Source of the DNA: Oidiodendron maius Zn | Taxonomy: Eukaryota; Ascomycota; Leotiomycetes; Myxotrichaceae | Reading direction: 5' to 3' | DNA length: 64,000 nt | NCBI GenBank assembly: GCA_000827325.1 | Contig: KN832870.1 | Span: 5,022,001-5,086,000, forward strand | Part shown: piece after piece, positions 25,884-37,154 of the stretch | Position numbering within the stretch: position 1 is the stretch's first letter | How the letters are laid out: every line of letters starts with the position of its first letter | Notes under the pieces: model-generated | Told to the model about the DNA's origin: nothing | The model's input: the letters and a program-made list of their open reading frames with translations, nothing else | Databases searched by the model: none | Position numbers and translations under genes: made by a program

Positions 25884-26750
25884 ATGCGACGGACATTACG
25901 GCAGCTTGCGGCAGCCAAACCAGCCCGCTATCTCGAGGCTGGGGCACCCACCGGGCTCACTGGCCTCTTCACACATCCTGCGCCGCGACCTGCGCTCCTC
26001 TACATCTACTCAACTACGCTCGAGAAGCTCAGACAGTACCCGGAATCGTCCCTGTACCGCCAATCCACCGAGGCGATCACGAATCACCGCCTATCAATCG
26101 TGAGCTCCGTCGAGCCGGAAGGCTATGCACAATGGGTAGAGAAGGCGAAAAAGCTTTTGGAGGAGCATCCCGAGGTGTTCCACACGCCAGAGGGTGAGGT
26201 CGAGCACGATGGTGGACGCCATATCAAGCACACGAAGGATGGGAAGACTTTTATTGTGTCGAAGTTGGATGTTGAGTATGATGATACGAGGGATGAGTGG
26301 GATGGAGAGGAAGGAGTAGAGGAGCTGGAGGGTACCAGATCGACGGAAGACAGGAAGGGACAGAGTGTACTTGGCAAGAAGAGACCTGGCCAAGACATTA
26401 AGCAGATCACCTGGGAACCGGAGCCACGGCTTACTGCTGACCAGTATGCCACCTTGTGCACAGTGTTCGGTTGTAGAATTGATGCTAATCAGTTTGCAGG
26501 ATCGGAGAGATTGAGAACAAGATCGGCGGGGGTCTGATTGAGGAAGTCATACAAACTGCAGAAGCGGAGCTCAAGTTAGCAGATCTCATGCTACAGGCAA
26601 AAGTGTAAGTTTAGAGCCATTGAGTGGAATACAGGGAACTAACTATCTATCCACAGTTGGGAAGACCTGGAGGAGAAACCGGTAGACGGCCAATGGACAT
26701 ATTTTGAGCGCAATAATTTAGCAAAGGACTCAACAGCCCCTCAAAAATAG
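25884..26750 (+). CDS. NADH:ubiquinone oxidoreductase subunit, NDUFA5 type (fungal ~30 kDa)
   Basis: Three exons (25884-26443, 26500-26604, 26657-26750), 252 residues. The ETC complex I conserved region begins TGLTGLFTHPAPRPALLYIY, with the conserved helix TTLEKLRQYPESSLYRQSTEAITNHRL. The C-terminal exons give IGEIENKIGGGLIEEVIQ and VWEDLEEKPVDGQWTYF, as in the fungal 29.9 kDa subunit (NUO-32). It belongs to the peripheral arm of complex I on the matrix side. The start at ATG 25884 gives MRRTLRQLAAAKPARYLE, a plausible mitochondrial presequence. Confidence 0.92.
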
Positions 26751-28421
26751 AGTTCGGGTGTCCGCAAAGGATGTATACTACAATGTTGCATGTAAATAGA
26801 AAATACACCATTATTGAAGGATACATTCGGGACTCAATGCAACATGTCTCTCTCAACATACTCTTCAGCATAGGTCTTATTACTTGGTCTTGGTAGTGCA
26901 ATAGTACGGAAATGTTAACAAACCCCATCATGTTGGTCATATTCACATTTATTGAGCATCCTGCGACGGAGAAGGTGGCTAGCCCAGCAGGTATGATGAA
27001 TCCCATCTGGGCGAAGCGAACTTCGTAGAGCCACCGGAGATATTCCGCAATCTGGCCGTAAAGTCGTTCAAGTTTCTTTTTGCGTATGCACGAATTTAAT
27101 ATACATGAGGCTCGCTTGGATTGTGGTCATAGTCGTTGGTGTCTCCGACAAGCTCATGGCACTCTTGATATACCACATGGCCATAAATGGGTCAATTTCC
27201 AAACTTGTGCTTGACAGATTTGCAGACAATGACATTACACATTGCTAATAGGGATGTCACCCTTCTTTTTTAATTTGTTTTGTTTTTCTTTTCAGGCGTA
27301 ATTCAATAACCCCACTTCAACCTGATTTCTCTTGGAATCCTAACCGCTCATGGCATGAAATTCTGTAATTGCATCGCCCACTGATTCTTCCAGTTGCATT
27401 TGTAAAGCATGGTGCACCGTCTGCCATCAGTGGGCTATTCGGACTTCCACTATTTCCTCTACCACGTTGTCAAGACCTTCTGGTCGTCAATCCCCAATAC
27501 GAGTTGGGCCAGACTTGATTCCATACATCCCTTGAAGAACGATCAGCAAATTAGAAATATTTGTACGTCACACCGATTCAACCATAACTGGACAAGGAGT
27601 TTATTTGACACAAGTCATTTTGGAGTAAATGTTGGCCTCGAAATCACGCGTTCTCGCACGTCCCTTTCGCTGCTGTGCTTTGTAAGAGGGAATTGTCAGC
27701 GAACCTCACCACCAGCTCGTTGAAGCGCTGTAATTAACAGACGCCGTTTTGTCAGCCGTCGCCTGAACCTCCGACAGGTTACTCGATATGGTATTCTTAC
27801 GAGCATTCCTACTCTACCATGCTCGAATTGGGTATTTGTTACAAGTGGTAGGGCTGAGAAAGTAGCGCTTATGTCCAATCACTTGAGGAGAGGTAACACC
27901 GAAACTCCAACACTCATTGGAAATTGGCCGCTTCTCCATTGGGTAGATTCAAGTGCTCTTTGATAATAGAACTCCGTAGGATGCATGCATTTGTCCTTCT
28001 CAATCCTAGTAGGTACGAAATACCAAGGCAAAAGTCCTGTCAGGACGCTCGACAGGGGTTGATTTACTATGTAGGCAACTGTCTCGCTTAAGTTGCCCAG
28101 CTAGCAGACTCACTGTAAATTTAGTGAGCTACAGGCTTGTAAGACCCAATTTTATAGCGCATAGAACCTGTATTGATCACCAAAATTTTTGGTCGACGCA
28201 CTGTAACCATTGCTGTGACTTTGCCCCATGTCTAGCGTACTGACAGGACTTTTGTCCTGGTATTCCGGACTTTAGGTACGGAATTTAGCAGTTAGGAGAC
28301 TGTTGCTCGTATGCCTTTCAACTGAGTGATTCTAATTCAAAAGTCTAACCGAGATTCTCTTTCTATAACTCTAACATAACATGTAAATCTTACCTTCCCT
28401 GGAAGCAACAACAATTTGAAC
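26751..28421. other. Gene-free interval containing an inverted-repeat element
   Basis: About 1.7 kb without a supported gene. Short open frames show no family resemblance. The right part holds the inverted-repeat element at 28021-28262. The last 150 bases form the promoter and leader of the CipB-like gene. Confidence 0.55.
28021..28262. mobile_element. Probable MITE (short non-autonomous DNA transposon)
   Basis: About 242 bases bounded by near-perfect terminal inverted repeats: TACCAAGGCAAAAGTCCTGT on the left (continuing CAG) against TACCAGGACAAAAGTCCTGT read from the right end (continuing CAG), two mismatches in 23. Both ends start with TA, as expected of TA-target (Tc1/mariner/pogo-type) insertion. 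The interior has no coding capacity but holds smaller foldbacks (GGCAACT/AGTTGCC near 28072-28096, CTCACT/AGTGAG near 28111-28130). The superfamily is inferred from the TA ends only. Confidence 0.6.
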
Positions 28422-29465
28422 ATGTCTGCAAAGCCCGAAAATCTCGCTGCAGTCATCGAGGAGCCCAAGGCCCGGTTGAAAACTATCGTTCGTCCCATCC
28501 CTTCACCTGGAGAAGGCGAGATTGTGGTACATAACCATGCCATTGCCGCAAACCCAGTAGACTGGAAAATTCAGGACTTTGGAATAATCATTAATAAATA
28601 CCCAACCGTCCTGGGCAGCGACGTGTGCGGCATCGTGACGGAAATTGGACCAGAAGTGACGAAATTCAAAGTTGGGGATCGTGTCGCTGGATTTGCCGGC
28701 GTCATCTACAACAAGGATCCCGACCACGGAGCTTGGCAGACATACACGATCTTGCGAGAGGTCGCTACTATGCGTGTCCCAGGCTCCCTATCTTTCGTAG
28801 ATGGGGCGACTTTTCCAATGGCTTTCGCCACCACGGCTGTTGCCTTCTTCGCCAAGCTTGGACTTCCTCGCCCAGACAATGTGTTAAATCCGTACGGGCC
28901 TGGCTTCCTGGTCTGGGGAGGCTCCTCGTCTGTCGGAACGGCAGGCATTCAACTAGCAAGGAACATGGGGTTCAGGGTCTTTACAACTGCGAACCCGAAA
29001 CATCGGGACTACTTAATGTCACTCGGGGCCTCCGAGGTTGTTGATTACCGCGATCCGCATGTGGTCGTTACCCTCATAGGTCTCGCAAGTGCAGCGGGCA
29101 CTCCCATCCAATACGGATTTGACGCGATTACTGAAGGAAATAGCTCTCTGAACTGTTGCAAGACCCTCCTTGGCTCTGGAAAGAAGGGCGGCAAGTTGGT
29201 GCTGAGCAACGATTGGCCTACCGACGATCCCAAGCCCGAGGGCATCGAAATCTCGCAGACCATGGCCGCTCTCGCTGCGCTAAGTGAGGTCAAACTTGGA
29301 ACATGGCTTTTCAATGATTATCTCCCCATGTCAATTGAGAGGAAGACTATCCGCCCCGCGCCAATGGTCGAGATTGTAGATGGCGGGATTGAAGCAGCGC
29401 AGAAAGCGCTTGATAAACTCCAGGCGGGCGTTAGCGGAACCAAGCTTGTTGTCAAGTTGGATTGA
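28422..29465 (+). CDS. Zinc-type alcohol dehydrogenase-like reductase (CipB-like MDR)
   Basis: Single exon, 347 residues. It is a medium-chain dehydrogenase/reductase: GroES-like N-terminal half with AANPVDWKIQDFG, VLGSDVCGIVTEIGPEVTKF and KVGDRVAGF, then a Rossmann half with VWGGSSSVGTAGIQLARNMG as the NADP-binding loop. The catalytic zinc ligands of true alcohol dehydrogenases are absent, so it should work as an NADPH-dependent enoyl or quinone reductase, like the Aspergillus CipB group and the trans-acting enoyl reductases of polyketide pathways. No polyketide synthase lies nearby, so a stand-alone role is likely. ATG 28422 is the first ATG of the frame. Confidence 0.88.
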   Translation: MSAKPENLAAVIEEPKARLKTIVRPIPSPGEGEIVVHNHAIAANPVDWKIQDFGIIINKYPTVLGSDVCGIVTEIGPEVTKFKVGDRVAGFAGVIYNKDPDHGAWQTYTILREVATMRVPGSLSFVDGATFPMAFATTAVAFFAKLGLPRPDNVLNPYGPGFLVWGGSSSVGTAGIQLARNMGFRVFTTANPKHRDYLMSLGASEVVDYRDPHVVVTLIGLASAAGTPIQYGFDAITEGNSSLNCCKTLLGSGKKGGKLVLSNDWPTDDPKPEGIEISQTMAALAALSEVKLGTWLFNDYLPMSIERKTIRPAPMVEIVDGGIEAAQKALDKLQAGVSGTKLVVKLD

Positions 29466-29747
29466 ATGCCTCATGCAGGGTATCTATGCACTCAAGCGTA
29501 CTGTTTAGGTGGATGGAATGATATAGAGACACCATTATTATTTTCGACCAATACTAAACTTACCCTATTTTGCCTATTGGTTATTCTCATCTTGATTGCA
29601 ACCTTTAAGCAAGTTGTAGTCCGATTAGGGGAGGTTACATCTTTTTTGGCGAGGCTGACGTACAGCCTCGCGTCGGCCCGTTGTGAAATAAATATTCCCA
29701 GCGGTGTTCAACTTCATCCATTATCCTTTACCAAATGGTCTCCAACA

Positions 29748-31160
29748 ATGCCACTCTTTGCGCTCCCCCTTCCCAAAAACTCCCTAGCTCCTCTTCCCCG
29801 TCCAAGTTTTATTCCCCAGCCACTTCCCCGGCGAAAACGAAAGCGCGCGACCTCAGACTCTTCCGAAGAAATATCGTCTCCGGAGCCTGAACCTATCCGC
29901 GCCCATGCATCCACGAACCCACTGAGTCTGACCCCCGCTGAGATTGAACAGTATCGCCTCGCAGGCCTAGAACTCGACAAGGAACTCCCGAGCCAAGGCG
30001 TCGATGGCGTGAAGGACTTCCCTCATCGTGCGCTCCCGGATGCCAGGGAGAAGGTCAAGAAGGATAAAGGAAAAGGTAAAGAAGTGGTGCAAGACGAAAA
30101 ATACGATACTGATACGGGAATTGGGGATGAGGAGATGGAGATAGAGTTTAGAGGTCGCGGACCGGGATTACATCTTCGGCATCTCGGTGTCCTGACAGCG
30201 ATTCTGCACCGCTGTTTAATGGCCGGTGATATTCCGCGGGCAAGCCGCACCTGGGCGATCCTGATCCGTGACCAGTTCTGGGGGCGGCCGACTGATATTA
30301 AAAATACGGGGTACTGGGCAATTGGAGCAGAGCTTTTGATCCGTAGCCGAGAGGGGCGTCAGCGGGGGGTCGAGGATTCTGAAGACTCGGCTGAAGATAA
30401 TCCACGGAAAGGAGATGGAGAGGCAAGGAGATGGGGGTCCGCGGAGGGGTGGGAGAAGGCGAGGGCGTATTATGAGCAGTTGATTCTGCAGTATCCATAT
30501 CGGAGGCAGTTCCAGCGGAATACGAACGCGCTTGATTTCTGGCCTGCGATGGTAGGGTGTGAAATCTATGGAATTCAGTGGGAGGAGAAGGAAGGCCTGA
30601 AGAAGTTGGAGAGGGAAGACGGTGGTGATGAGGGAGATGAGGATGATACTGGTCTGAGTGAGGATATCGAAGCATCGAAAGATGCTCAAGACGACATAGA
30701 AATTGCTGCACAGCGCAGGATAGCAAAACAAACAAGAAGGAGAGAGGAGAAAACGTGGCGGGCAAAAGAAGAGATTCGGATGAGGGCGCTAAGAGCCTCT
30801 GAAACTGTTGCCACGAGGCTGGATACTCTGATGTCTAATCATCCTTATATGGATAGTCGTGTGCTCGTTCGACTGCGCGCCATGCTAGCGCTCTATATAG
30901 GGGATCTCAGTGTACCAACTCCTGTTATGAGCCGAGATGGCTCGGAAGAGGGCTATCACTTGCGCAGTGGCGGGTTGGATGGCGACGCAAGACTCTTATT
31001 AAGGCAGAGACAGGCAGAATATGAGAAAGGAAAGGAGAAGCAGAAAGAGCAGCGAGGCGTGGCAAAGAAGCTGTTCGATAAGATTGTGAATAAAGGAGGC
31101 TGGATGGGGGATATACCTAACCCAGACCTGGAAGAAGATAACCCAGAGGAGGAGCATTAG
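29748..31160 (+). CDS. RNA polymerase I-specific initiation factor Rrn11-like
   Basis: Single exon, 470 residues from ATG 29748. A Pro/Arg-rich N-terminus with a nuclear-localisation patch (PRRKRKRAT) precedes LHLRHLGVLTAILHRCLMAG and RASRTWAILIRDQFWGRP, a TPR-like helical repeat typical of the fungal Rrn11 family. Highly charged linkers are present (GGDEGDEDD; KQTRRREEKTWRAKEEIRMR). Rrn11 is part of the core factor (with Rrn6 and Rrn7) that recruits Pol I to the rDNA promoter; its divergence makes the assignment good but not certain. The frame is open for another 94 codons upstream, but that part contains a hydrophobic stretch unlike the family and is taken as leader. Confidence 0.75.
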   Translation: MPLFALPLPKNSLAPLPRPSFIPQPLPRRKRKRATSDSSEEISSPEPEPIRAHASTNPLSLTPAEIEQYRLAGLELDKELPSQGVDGVKDFPHRALPDAREKVKKDKGKGKEVVQDEKYDTDTGIGDEEMEIEFRGRGPGLHLRHLGVLTAILHRCLMAGDIPRASRTWAILIRDQFWGRPTDIKNTGYWAIGAELLIRSREGRQRGVEDSEDSAEDNPRKGDGEARRWGSAEGWEKARAYYEQLILQYPYRRQFQRNTNALDFWPAMVGCEIYGIQWEEKEGLKKLEREDGGDEGDEDDTGLSEDIEASKDAQDDIEIAAQRRIAKQTRRREEKTWRAKEEIRMRALRASETVATRLDTLMSNHPYMDSRVLVRLRAMLALYIGDLSVPTPVMSRDGSEEGYHLRSGGLDGDARLLLRQRQAEYEKGKEKQKEQRGVAKKLFDKIVNKGGWMGDIPNPDLEEDNPEEEH

Positions 31161-31411
31161 GAACAAGGACTTTGAGAAGAGAGTATGCAGTTAAGATACC
31201 CCGAAAGGAACTTTCAAGTTATGATAGATTAATTAGTGCACGAAATTATCATTTCCGTGTCTCGCTATACTATGCTACACTATACCATATCATACAAGCA
31301 GAGTATTTGTACAACAGTCGGCTCTCCGACAAGGTATACTCCCACCCGTTCCTGCATCTATTATTTCCATGATGATTTCAGGTCATCCTCCCGAGCCACC
31401 ACTGAGCTCTT

Positions 31412-32089
31412 TTAGTCGGTGCTGTAGTAAGTCCAGTCAATGCCAGCAACATCAGCATAGCAGTTAGTGATCTGTCCAAAAGGGTGGGCCAGTCCGCTTC
31501 CCTCGCTGCACTGGGGCAGGAGTGTGATATCAGCACAGCCAGCCGGAGTGGCCTGACCCTGGGCTTTGCTGAGGACCTGCACGGCAGACCCGAATGGCAG
31601 GGCGTTATTGCAGGCGTAGAAGCCGTCGCCACCCACGACGCGCAGCTCAGAGATGGGATCCGGGAACTGGGTCATACCGATACCAGATTCGCCCTCGCCA
31701 GAGTTGATGCTCACGGTCTGCTCGCCGCTGGCATCAGCAGGGTTGATTGAGACGCCGGCCGGGAAGAGAAGGCTGCCCTCATCGGAGAGGATGTTCGAGG
31801 TGCTGTAGCGCACGTCGATCGCGGTGCCATTCACATAGAAGATGCGCCCGGTAGTGGCCGTGACGTTCTCAACCAGCACGGCGAAGGCTTCGCCAGCGCC
31901 AACATGATATGAGGACAGGACGAAGTTGTTGATGGAGGGAGACAGATCGTTGGCTGTGACATTGGCTACCAGGCGGAAGTTGGCCGAGGTGGTCTTGGGA
32001 GGATAGATTGGGCTTGTAGCGGTGGGAGCAGCGGAGGCCACGCCAAGGAGAGCTAAGACGCTCGCAAAGGACAGAGTTGAGGAGACCAT
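31412..32089 (-). CDS. phiA: PhiA-like cell wall protein
   Basis: Minus strand, single exon, 225 residues. A clear signal peptide (MVSSTLSFASVLALLGVASA, cut before APTATSP) leads into ANFRLVANVTANDLSPSINN and an all-beta region with several N-glycosylation sites (NVT, NGT). RVVGGDGFYACNNALPFGSA and four cysteines near the C-terminus match the PhiA/Mp family of Aspergillus and Penicillium, wall proteins needed for phialide and conidium development and found among secreted antigens. The frame stays open 96 codons upstream of this ATG, but the signal peptide fixes the start at 32089. Confidence 0.85.
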   Translation of the reverse strand: MVSSTLSFASVLALLGVASAAPTATSPIYPPKTTSANFRLVANVTANDLSPSINNFVLSSYHVGAGEAFAVLVENVTATTGRIFYVNGTAIDVRYSTSNILSDEGSLLFPAGVSINPADASGEQTVSINSGEGESGIGMTQFPDPISELRVVGGDGFYACNNALPFGSAVQVLSKAQGQATPAGCADITLLPQCSEGSGLAHPFGQITNCYADVAGIDWTYYSTD

Positions 32090-33312
32090 TTTGAACGGGA
32101 AGATATTAAAGATTTTGAGGATCAGCGAGAGGGGAGGGATGGGGTATGACCGGGATGGTGTGAGCGAATATATGGTTCGTGATTGAGACACTTCCTCTGA
32201 GGACCTTCCTCCTGTCTTATATAGCTTCCTCGAAGCTCCCCCGACACCCTCGTGTTTCGATGCGTCCCAAGGAGCAACGAGACGAACCGTAAGCGCCCTC
32301 GATCGAATACGAGCTCCCAATATTTCCGAATCGTACAGTCGATTCTTGCGCTGGACAGCAGTAGCACCTGACGGCAAATGAATGCCGGAGGGGAGTGGGC
32401 GTCGTATCCACTATCCACTATGCCCAAAGCCACACCGTCACGGGCCGAGAGAAGCTTTTCTGGGGAAGGCGTAAGGCTTCTTAGCCACAGACTAACCCAG
32501 ACCTCTCGCGTTGTCCCGGGGGAGCAGCTCGTATTGATTCCTGAAATGAGAGAAGAGCCTGAGATGAGAGCTGACGTTTTGGGAATTCTGAGAGCTCCGT
32601 AGACCGTTTCTGGTAATTTTCTCGTAGGGCCATGGCAATGATTCTGCCGATCAGGAGCACAACTCTGCGTCGCGTCACCTATGAATAAAGGCCCTATTGC
32701 GGTAGATAAAGCGCTACGATCTCGTATTGTTGTTATTAGTATCTTTATGCCACTGCCTTATCAAATGTGCTTGGTCACTGAGCAGCTTGATGTTCCGACA
32801 AAGTTGAGAGGGACAGCTGATTGCCTCTTTGGGCCCCCTGTACGCTCAGGCCTTGGTGATTTGCTGATTTCCACTCCAGGATTAAACGCTATTGCTTTGC
32901 TGGATGTAAATCTAGATATTAATATCGATGTTCGGCTAGGTAATGGCCTGCTTATCTGAAGCAGAAAGAACTTGACACCTTAATCTCGAGTGGTGTTATT
33001 TCTCTTCTCGTTTAACAAGATTTTCTGAATTGGTCGTTCGCCGAGATGTCCATTACACGAAATATTCTATGTAACCGACTCGGATGACTCCTTCGGGATA
33101 ACTTTCTCCCTCTGATTCTATCACAACAGAATGCTGACGGGAACAGCAAAGATATTTGCCACTAAAAGCTGGAACTTTCTTCGTGCAGAGAGATTTTCCT
33201 GTACTTCTCTTGTTTCCATTTTATTCTTTCCGCCAGGTTCAAATATTCAGTATCAAGTCAGAACTGAGAGTAATTTTGTGAGAGCAGGTTGACGCCCACT
33301 TTCGAGTTGAAA
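32090..33312. other. Intergenic: phiA promoter and unassigned sequence
   Basis: About 1.2 kb. The stretch next to phiA (to ~32450) is an extended, fairly GC-rich upstream region. The rest is AT-rich, with no gene that I can support. Confidence 0.45.
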
Positions 33313-33976
33313 ATGGACGATCCACTATTTTTCAACCCTACCCTGCATTCCAATCTTGCCTCTTCTTTTGCCTCTATTCACAAGGCATGTATCACTACCG
33401 CGCCCTATACAATTGCTACTTTTCTCCCGCCCCTGGATGATACCCGTCTGGTCAACTGGTGGGAAGACCGCCTTAAGGAGGCGGCCGACGGGCGCCGCAA
33501 GATTATAATCCAGATGGCACCAAATACAACCACTGGGAAACCGGAACTGGCGGGATATGTGATGCTCCTAATGCCAGTGACGGAAACTGGACCGTTTCGA
33601 GGGACCGTGGAGAAGCTGCTGGTTTCGCCGGAGCATCGAAGAAAAGGTATTGCGAAGAGGGTGATGATGCGTCTGGAAGAGATTGCGAGGGAAGAAAAGA
33701 GAACGCTACTCGTGAGATGGTTTTAAAATTGTCTAGAGTTCCATAAGTTGACCTTGCTCCAGTTGCTAGATACCGAAACTGGGAGCCCGGCCGAGGTTAT
33801 ATATCCGAAATTGGGGTATATTGAGGTTAGTTACTAATCCCAGATTTAAGTTGTGGTGATTTTAACTTAGGCAGGTTGGCAAGATTCCTGACTATGGGAT
33901 CTCTCCACTGGATGGGTCGTTGAAGGCGGGGACCTTCTTCTATAAGAACTTATTGTCTAGTGATAAGAAGACTTGA
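33313..33976 (+). CDS. GNAT family N-acetyltransferase
   Basis: Three exons (33313-33711, 33763-33825, 33875-33976), 187 residues. Motif A is complete: VEKLLVSPEHRRKGIAKRVM, the Arg/Gly acetyl-CoA pyrophosphate loop. The small second exon restores LLDTETGSPAEVIYPKLGYIE (motif B), and the third gives VGKIPDYGISPLDGSLKAGT then FFYKNL. Substrate is unknown; fungal relatives include small-molecule and antibiotic-detoxifying acetyltransferases. All three junctions are phase 0 with GT-AG borders. The first ATG is used; no better upstream start was found. Confidence 0.85.
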
Positions 33977-34791
33977 GTAGAATTAGATACCGTAGACGTG
34001 ACAATATGTTACGTTGGAATTAAATTTTTGCATTCTAGATATCCTTCATGTTTTACATAGGATATATGATATCAATGTCCGAGTAGTTTATTGAGATCAA
34101 ATGGCAATTTCCAAATCATCATGCGAACCTCAGCGCTTGTCCCTATCTTTGAAATTAATGTCCCATCGGCAATTAACTAGAGGCTACCCATACATAGTAA
34201 AGGGGGGATCGGCAGATTGTTTTGTCAAACGGCCTCCTTAAATTACGAAGGCCATATCTAGTTGCCTTTCACGTGACAATATATCCCCCTTTCCAATTCT
34301 ACGAGCAAACGAGATTTGAGGACGTCGCTTCACGATTGCATCGTATTCCATGGTTTGCCAAACAGCCATGCAAGTTATAATGCTTGATTTACACATTCAG
34401 TCTTCTCAATGACCTTTAATTAAGACTAAACCCCTTTCAATTGACGTAAAAATTCACTATTCAGCAAGCGCATCTCGATGTCCTGGCCTTGTCTGGGCAA
34501 ACCAACCAAAGGGAGCACATACCATTGATCTGAATGTTCATACACGAAGGAAATTTTCTGCGTCTTAGCATCTTAGCTACTCCTTGTCTGCGCCAGAACT
34601 CCACGGCCAGGCTTCCAATGAGAGCTTACCCTAGGCAAATCCTATTCCAACTGTACTGGCAATCCAGGCCGCTCGAAAACTGCCGGGTGTACATAAAAGA
34701 TGATCCAGGCGTCCGCCATCATGAGTATTCGAATTATGAATCCGAAAACAATTTGCGTGGTATATACTTGCCTGACAATCTATTCCTCATT
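33977..34791. other. Convergent intergenic region
   Basis: About 800 bases, AT-rich to ~34450. No coding or RNA feature that I can support. Confidence 0.45.
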
Positions 34792-36119
34792 TCATCCCCT
34801 GTCACAATTTTTCAACCATGTGGAGACCTTAACATTATCAATCTCGCTGTTGCGACGCCAAGGTCCAGCAAGTCGGTCTCGGCTGCCTCTGTCCAGATTA
34901 TCGTCACATGGATCGGGGCCAAACCAGATGCGAAATTCCGCCTGATTTCCGCCCTGAAAATGCTGCTTGAAAACTCTCCGTGCCCACGTAGCCTGTGGGT
35001 GTATTGACTCAAATCCAAGTTCGTAGGTCTTTCGACTTGGGGCGCTTCGCCACGACTTCGAGTCAACGAGTTTGAAGTGGAAGTACTTCTTGAAGAAGTC
35101 TTCCAAAATGGATATGGAGAGAGTTCCTTCCGGGCCACTGATCTTGATGATTCGAGATTCTATGCCCGAGGCATTCCTGGACTCCTTGACCTTGTTTCTG
35201 TTCCAACAGACCTGAATTGGGCAACCTCGCACAAAGATTCCGGTTCTGGCCTCAGCTATAAATGCCTTGGCTGCTGCATGAGTTATGAACACAATATCGG
35301 CCGCTGCCGTTTCGATTACTCCGACCTCTGGAGGGCACCTGTTTATGGAATATATCTTTCCGGTGTGTACTTCGTCAAGAATCTCTTTGGCAGTTGCATC
35401 TGGATGGATACCATGGACTCGTACCGCACAGTTCTCAAGTGCCGTGGCACTTGAATTCTCTATATGGAATGACGTAAGAGTTCCCCGATAGTTCGGGTTC
35501 ATTTTCATTCCTGCAATGACTGCCTTTCGTGCATTATCAAGCGTGAGGACTGGGGGTTGGCCCAAGACAATGTTCGATGGTATGAAGGGCCTCTGAGGTT
35601 TGATCTGAGATTCCTTGCTAGTCTGGGAGGCGCTTTCCTCACCCTTACCTGTTGGAAAGGTTGGTAATGTTATTGTACTCTGTCTTGAATGGTTCTTACT
35701 TTTCTTCGTTTTCGCTTCACTCGCTGCGGTCTCCTCTTCGCTTGGCCCCCAGATCCATCCTGGTCTCATACCAGCTGGAATGATGGAAACTCCACCCTCC
35801 TCATCGTCTTCTTCTTTTAATATAAAATTAGTATATCTTCATTTAGTTAATATGATTCTAGCTTTTTGCTAAGAGGCTTACTGTCTTCATCATTGCAATC
35901 ATCCTTCAGAGCTAGAGCCTGGCGCCAGTTGATGTCTAGTTCTGGTCTCAAGATTTGCTGCTCTGGGCCTGACCAGCCCTTGTTTATCCCATGTCCTTTA
36001 TGCATAGAAGATGCGTTTGAACCATTGATGTTTTGTTCTTTATTGCGGATTATCTGAGTGGGTTGACTATTACCCGCGCGTGGTCCGCCATCTTTGTTCC
36101 ATGTTGCGACACGATCCAT
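34792..36119 (-). CDS. RRM-like protein, tandem paralogue A
   Basis: Minus strand, exons 36119-35882 and 35813-34792, 419 residues. The junction reads DDCNDEDKEDDEEGG, followed by VSIIPAGMRPGWIWG. After a disordered N-terminal half come two RRM-like units: CAVRVHGIHPDATAKEIL to FVRGCPIQVCWNR, then SRIIKISGPEGTLSISILED to FRIWFGPDPCDD. The same landmarks recur in the same order in the next gene (37155-38980): an RG..I.V.WNR strand, SR..I.GP, a FKLV..K.W segment and the PDPCD ending. The canonical aromatic RNP1/RNP2 residues are weak, so RNA binding is plausible but not shown. I do not recognise a named family member. Downstream paralogue in a head-to-tail pair, both starting MDR. Confidence 0.75.
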
Positions 36120-37154
36120 ACTCTTGGCTCTTATCTAACCCAGTCGACTCAAACCAATACGTTGATTAAAACCTGAAATCCACCCGACGTTGAAACCACG
36201 TAGTCAGAGCGTAAGTTGGAAGATGCGATAGTTGAAACCTTAGTGAAGTCGGGAAGAGCCTGTGTGTTGAAGAGTCCAATACTTGGATGAGATGTTAATG
36301 TGGAAACAAGATAAGACGTCAAACTTTGTTGGTGAATAACGTGTTGATAAAATTCTCTCTTCGGTTGCTGCATAAATGAAACGGTCTTCTGAAGCATAAA
36401 CAGTCAGCTGCCTTGCTTCCCAGACAACTGAGCGGAACGGAACTTCTTTCGGAGAGATCTAGGCGAAGAAACAAGAGAAGGCAAGTCGTTATGCTGACTT
36501 ACGCATATGAGGTAGAAAGTGTTAAAATATTTATTTTTAAGACAAAAACGATATACAATATATGTCTCATCCCTTCCCAGGATGTCAGGCGTTATTGAGA
36601 GGATAATGTTTTATTACAAAATTACCTACATGCATATTCTATGTGGATTATCAGAACATAAGGAGGCCACGATAGAATTTCTACATTGAGATGTATATTT
36701 AGGTGAAGTTTGCTAGTAGCAAGCTTCCTGATTGGAAACCGATTAGAGACGAGAGTCCCAGAAGACAAGTTTCCCATATCACTCCTAAGCAAAAGTTATT
36801 CTCTATATTTTGTCATTGACACGAGTTTAATTTGCCGCTGCTAATCATGCAATTTGGTTCCATACTTCCTCATGTGACATATAAAATCCCCCTAAGGAAA
36901 TGAATCTATGTACAAGACTGCGCTAGTAACTGAAAGACATCCATGTCACAATACCCGTTTGTCAGCGAGGAATCTCGTTGTAGTTATGACACTGCTGCCA
37001 ATCTTTCGGGGTCTTCAACTCTTGGAAGGACAAGAAGGATCATCTTCTTCAAAGCTGTAATAGAGTTCAGGGAAAAAAGTAAAGGTATCAGCTGTGTCAT
37101 CTATCCTCACTGGGCTTATTTTTTCAGAACATCCTTAATTGACAAGAAACCCTT
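36120..37154. other. Spacer between the two RRM-like paralogues
   Basis: About 1 kb of AT-rich sequence, promoter of paralogue A on the left and 3' flank of paralogue B on the right. No third copy or remnant of the family was seen. Confidence 0.45.

Noticed and set aside
29466-29747. 94-codon open extension upstream of the Rrn11-like protein
   Set aside because: It contains a hydrophobic segment unlike this nuclear factor. ATG 29748 gives the expected basic Pro-rich start.
32090-32377. 96-codon open extension upstream of the PhiA start
   Set aside because: A clear signal peptide begins at the ATG at 32089; an N-terminal extension would bury it.
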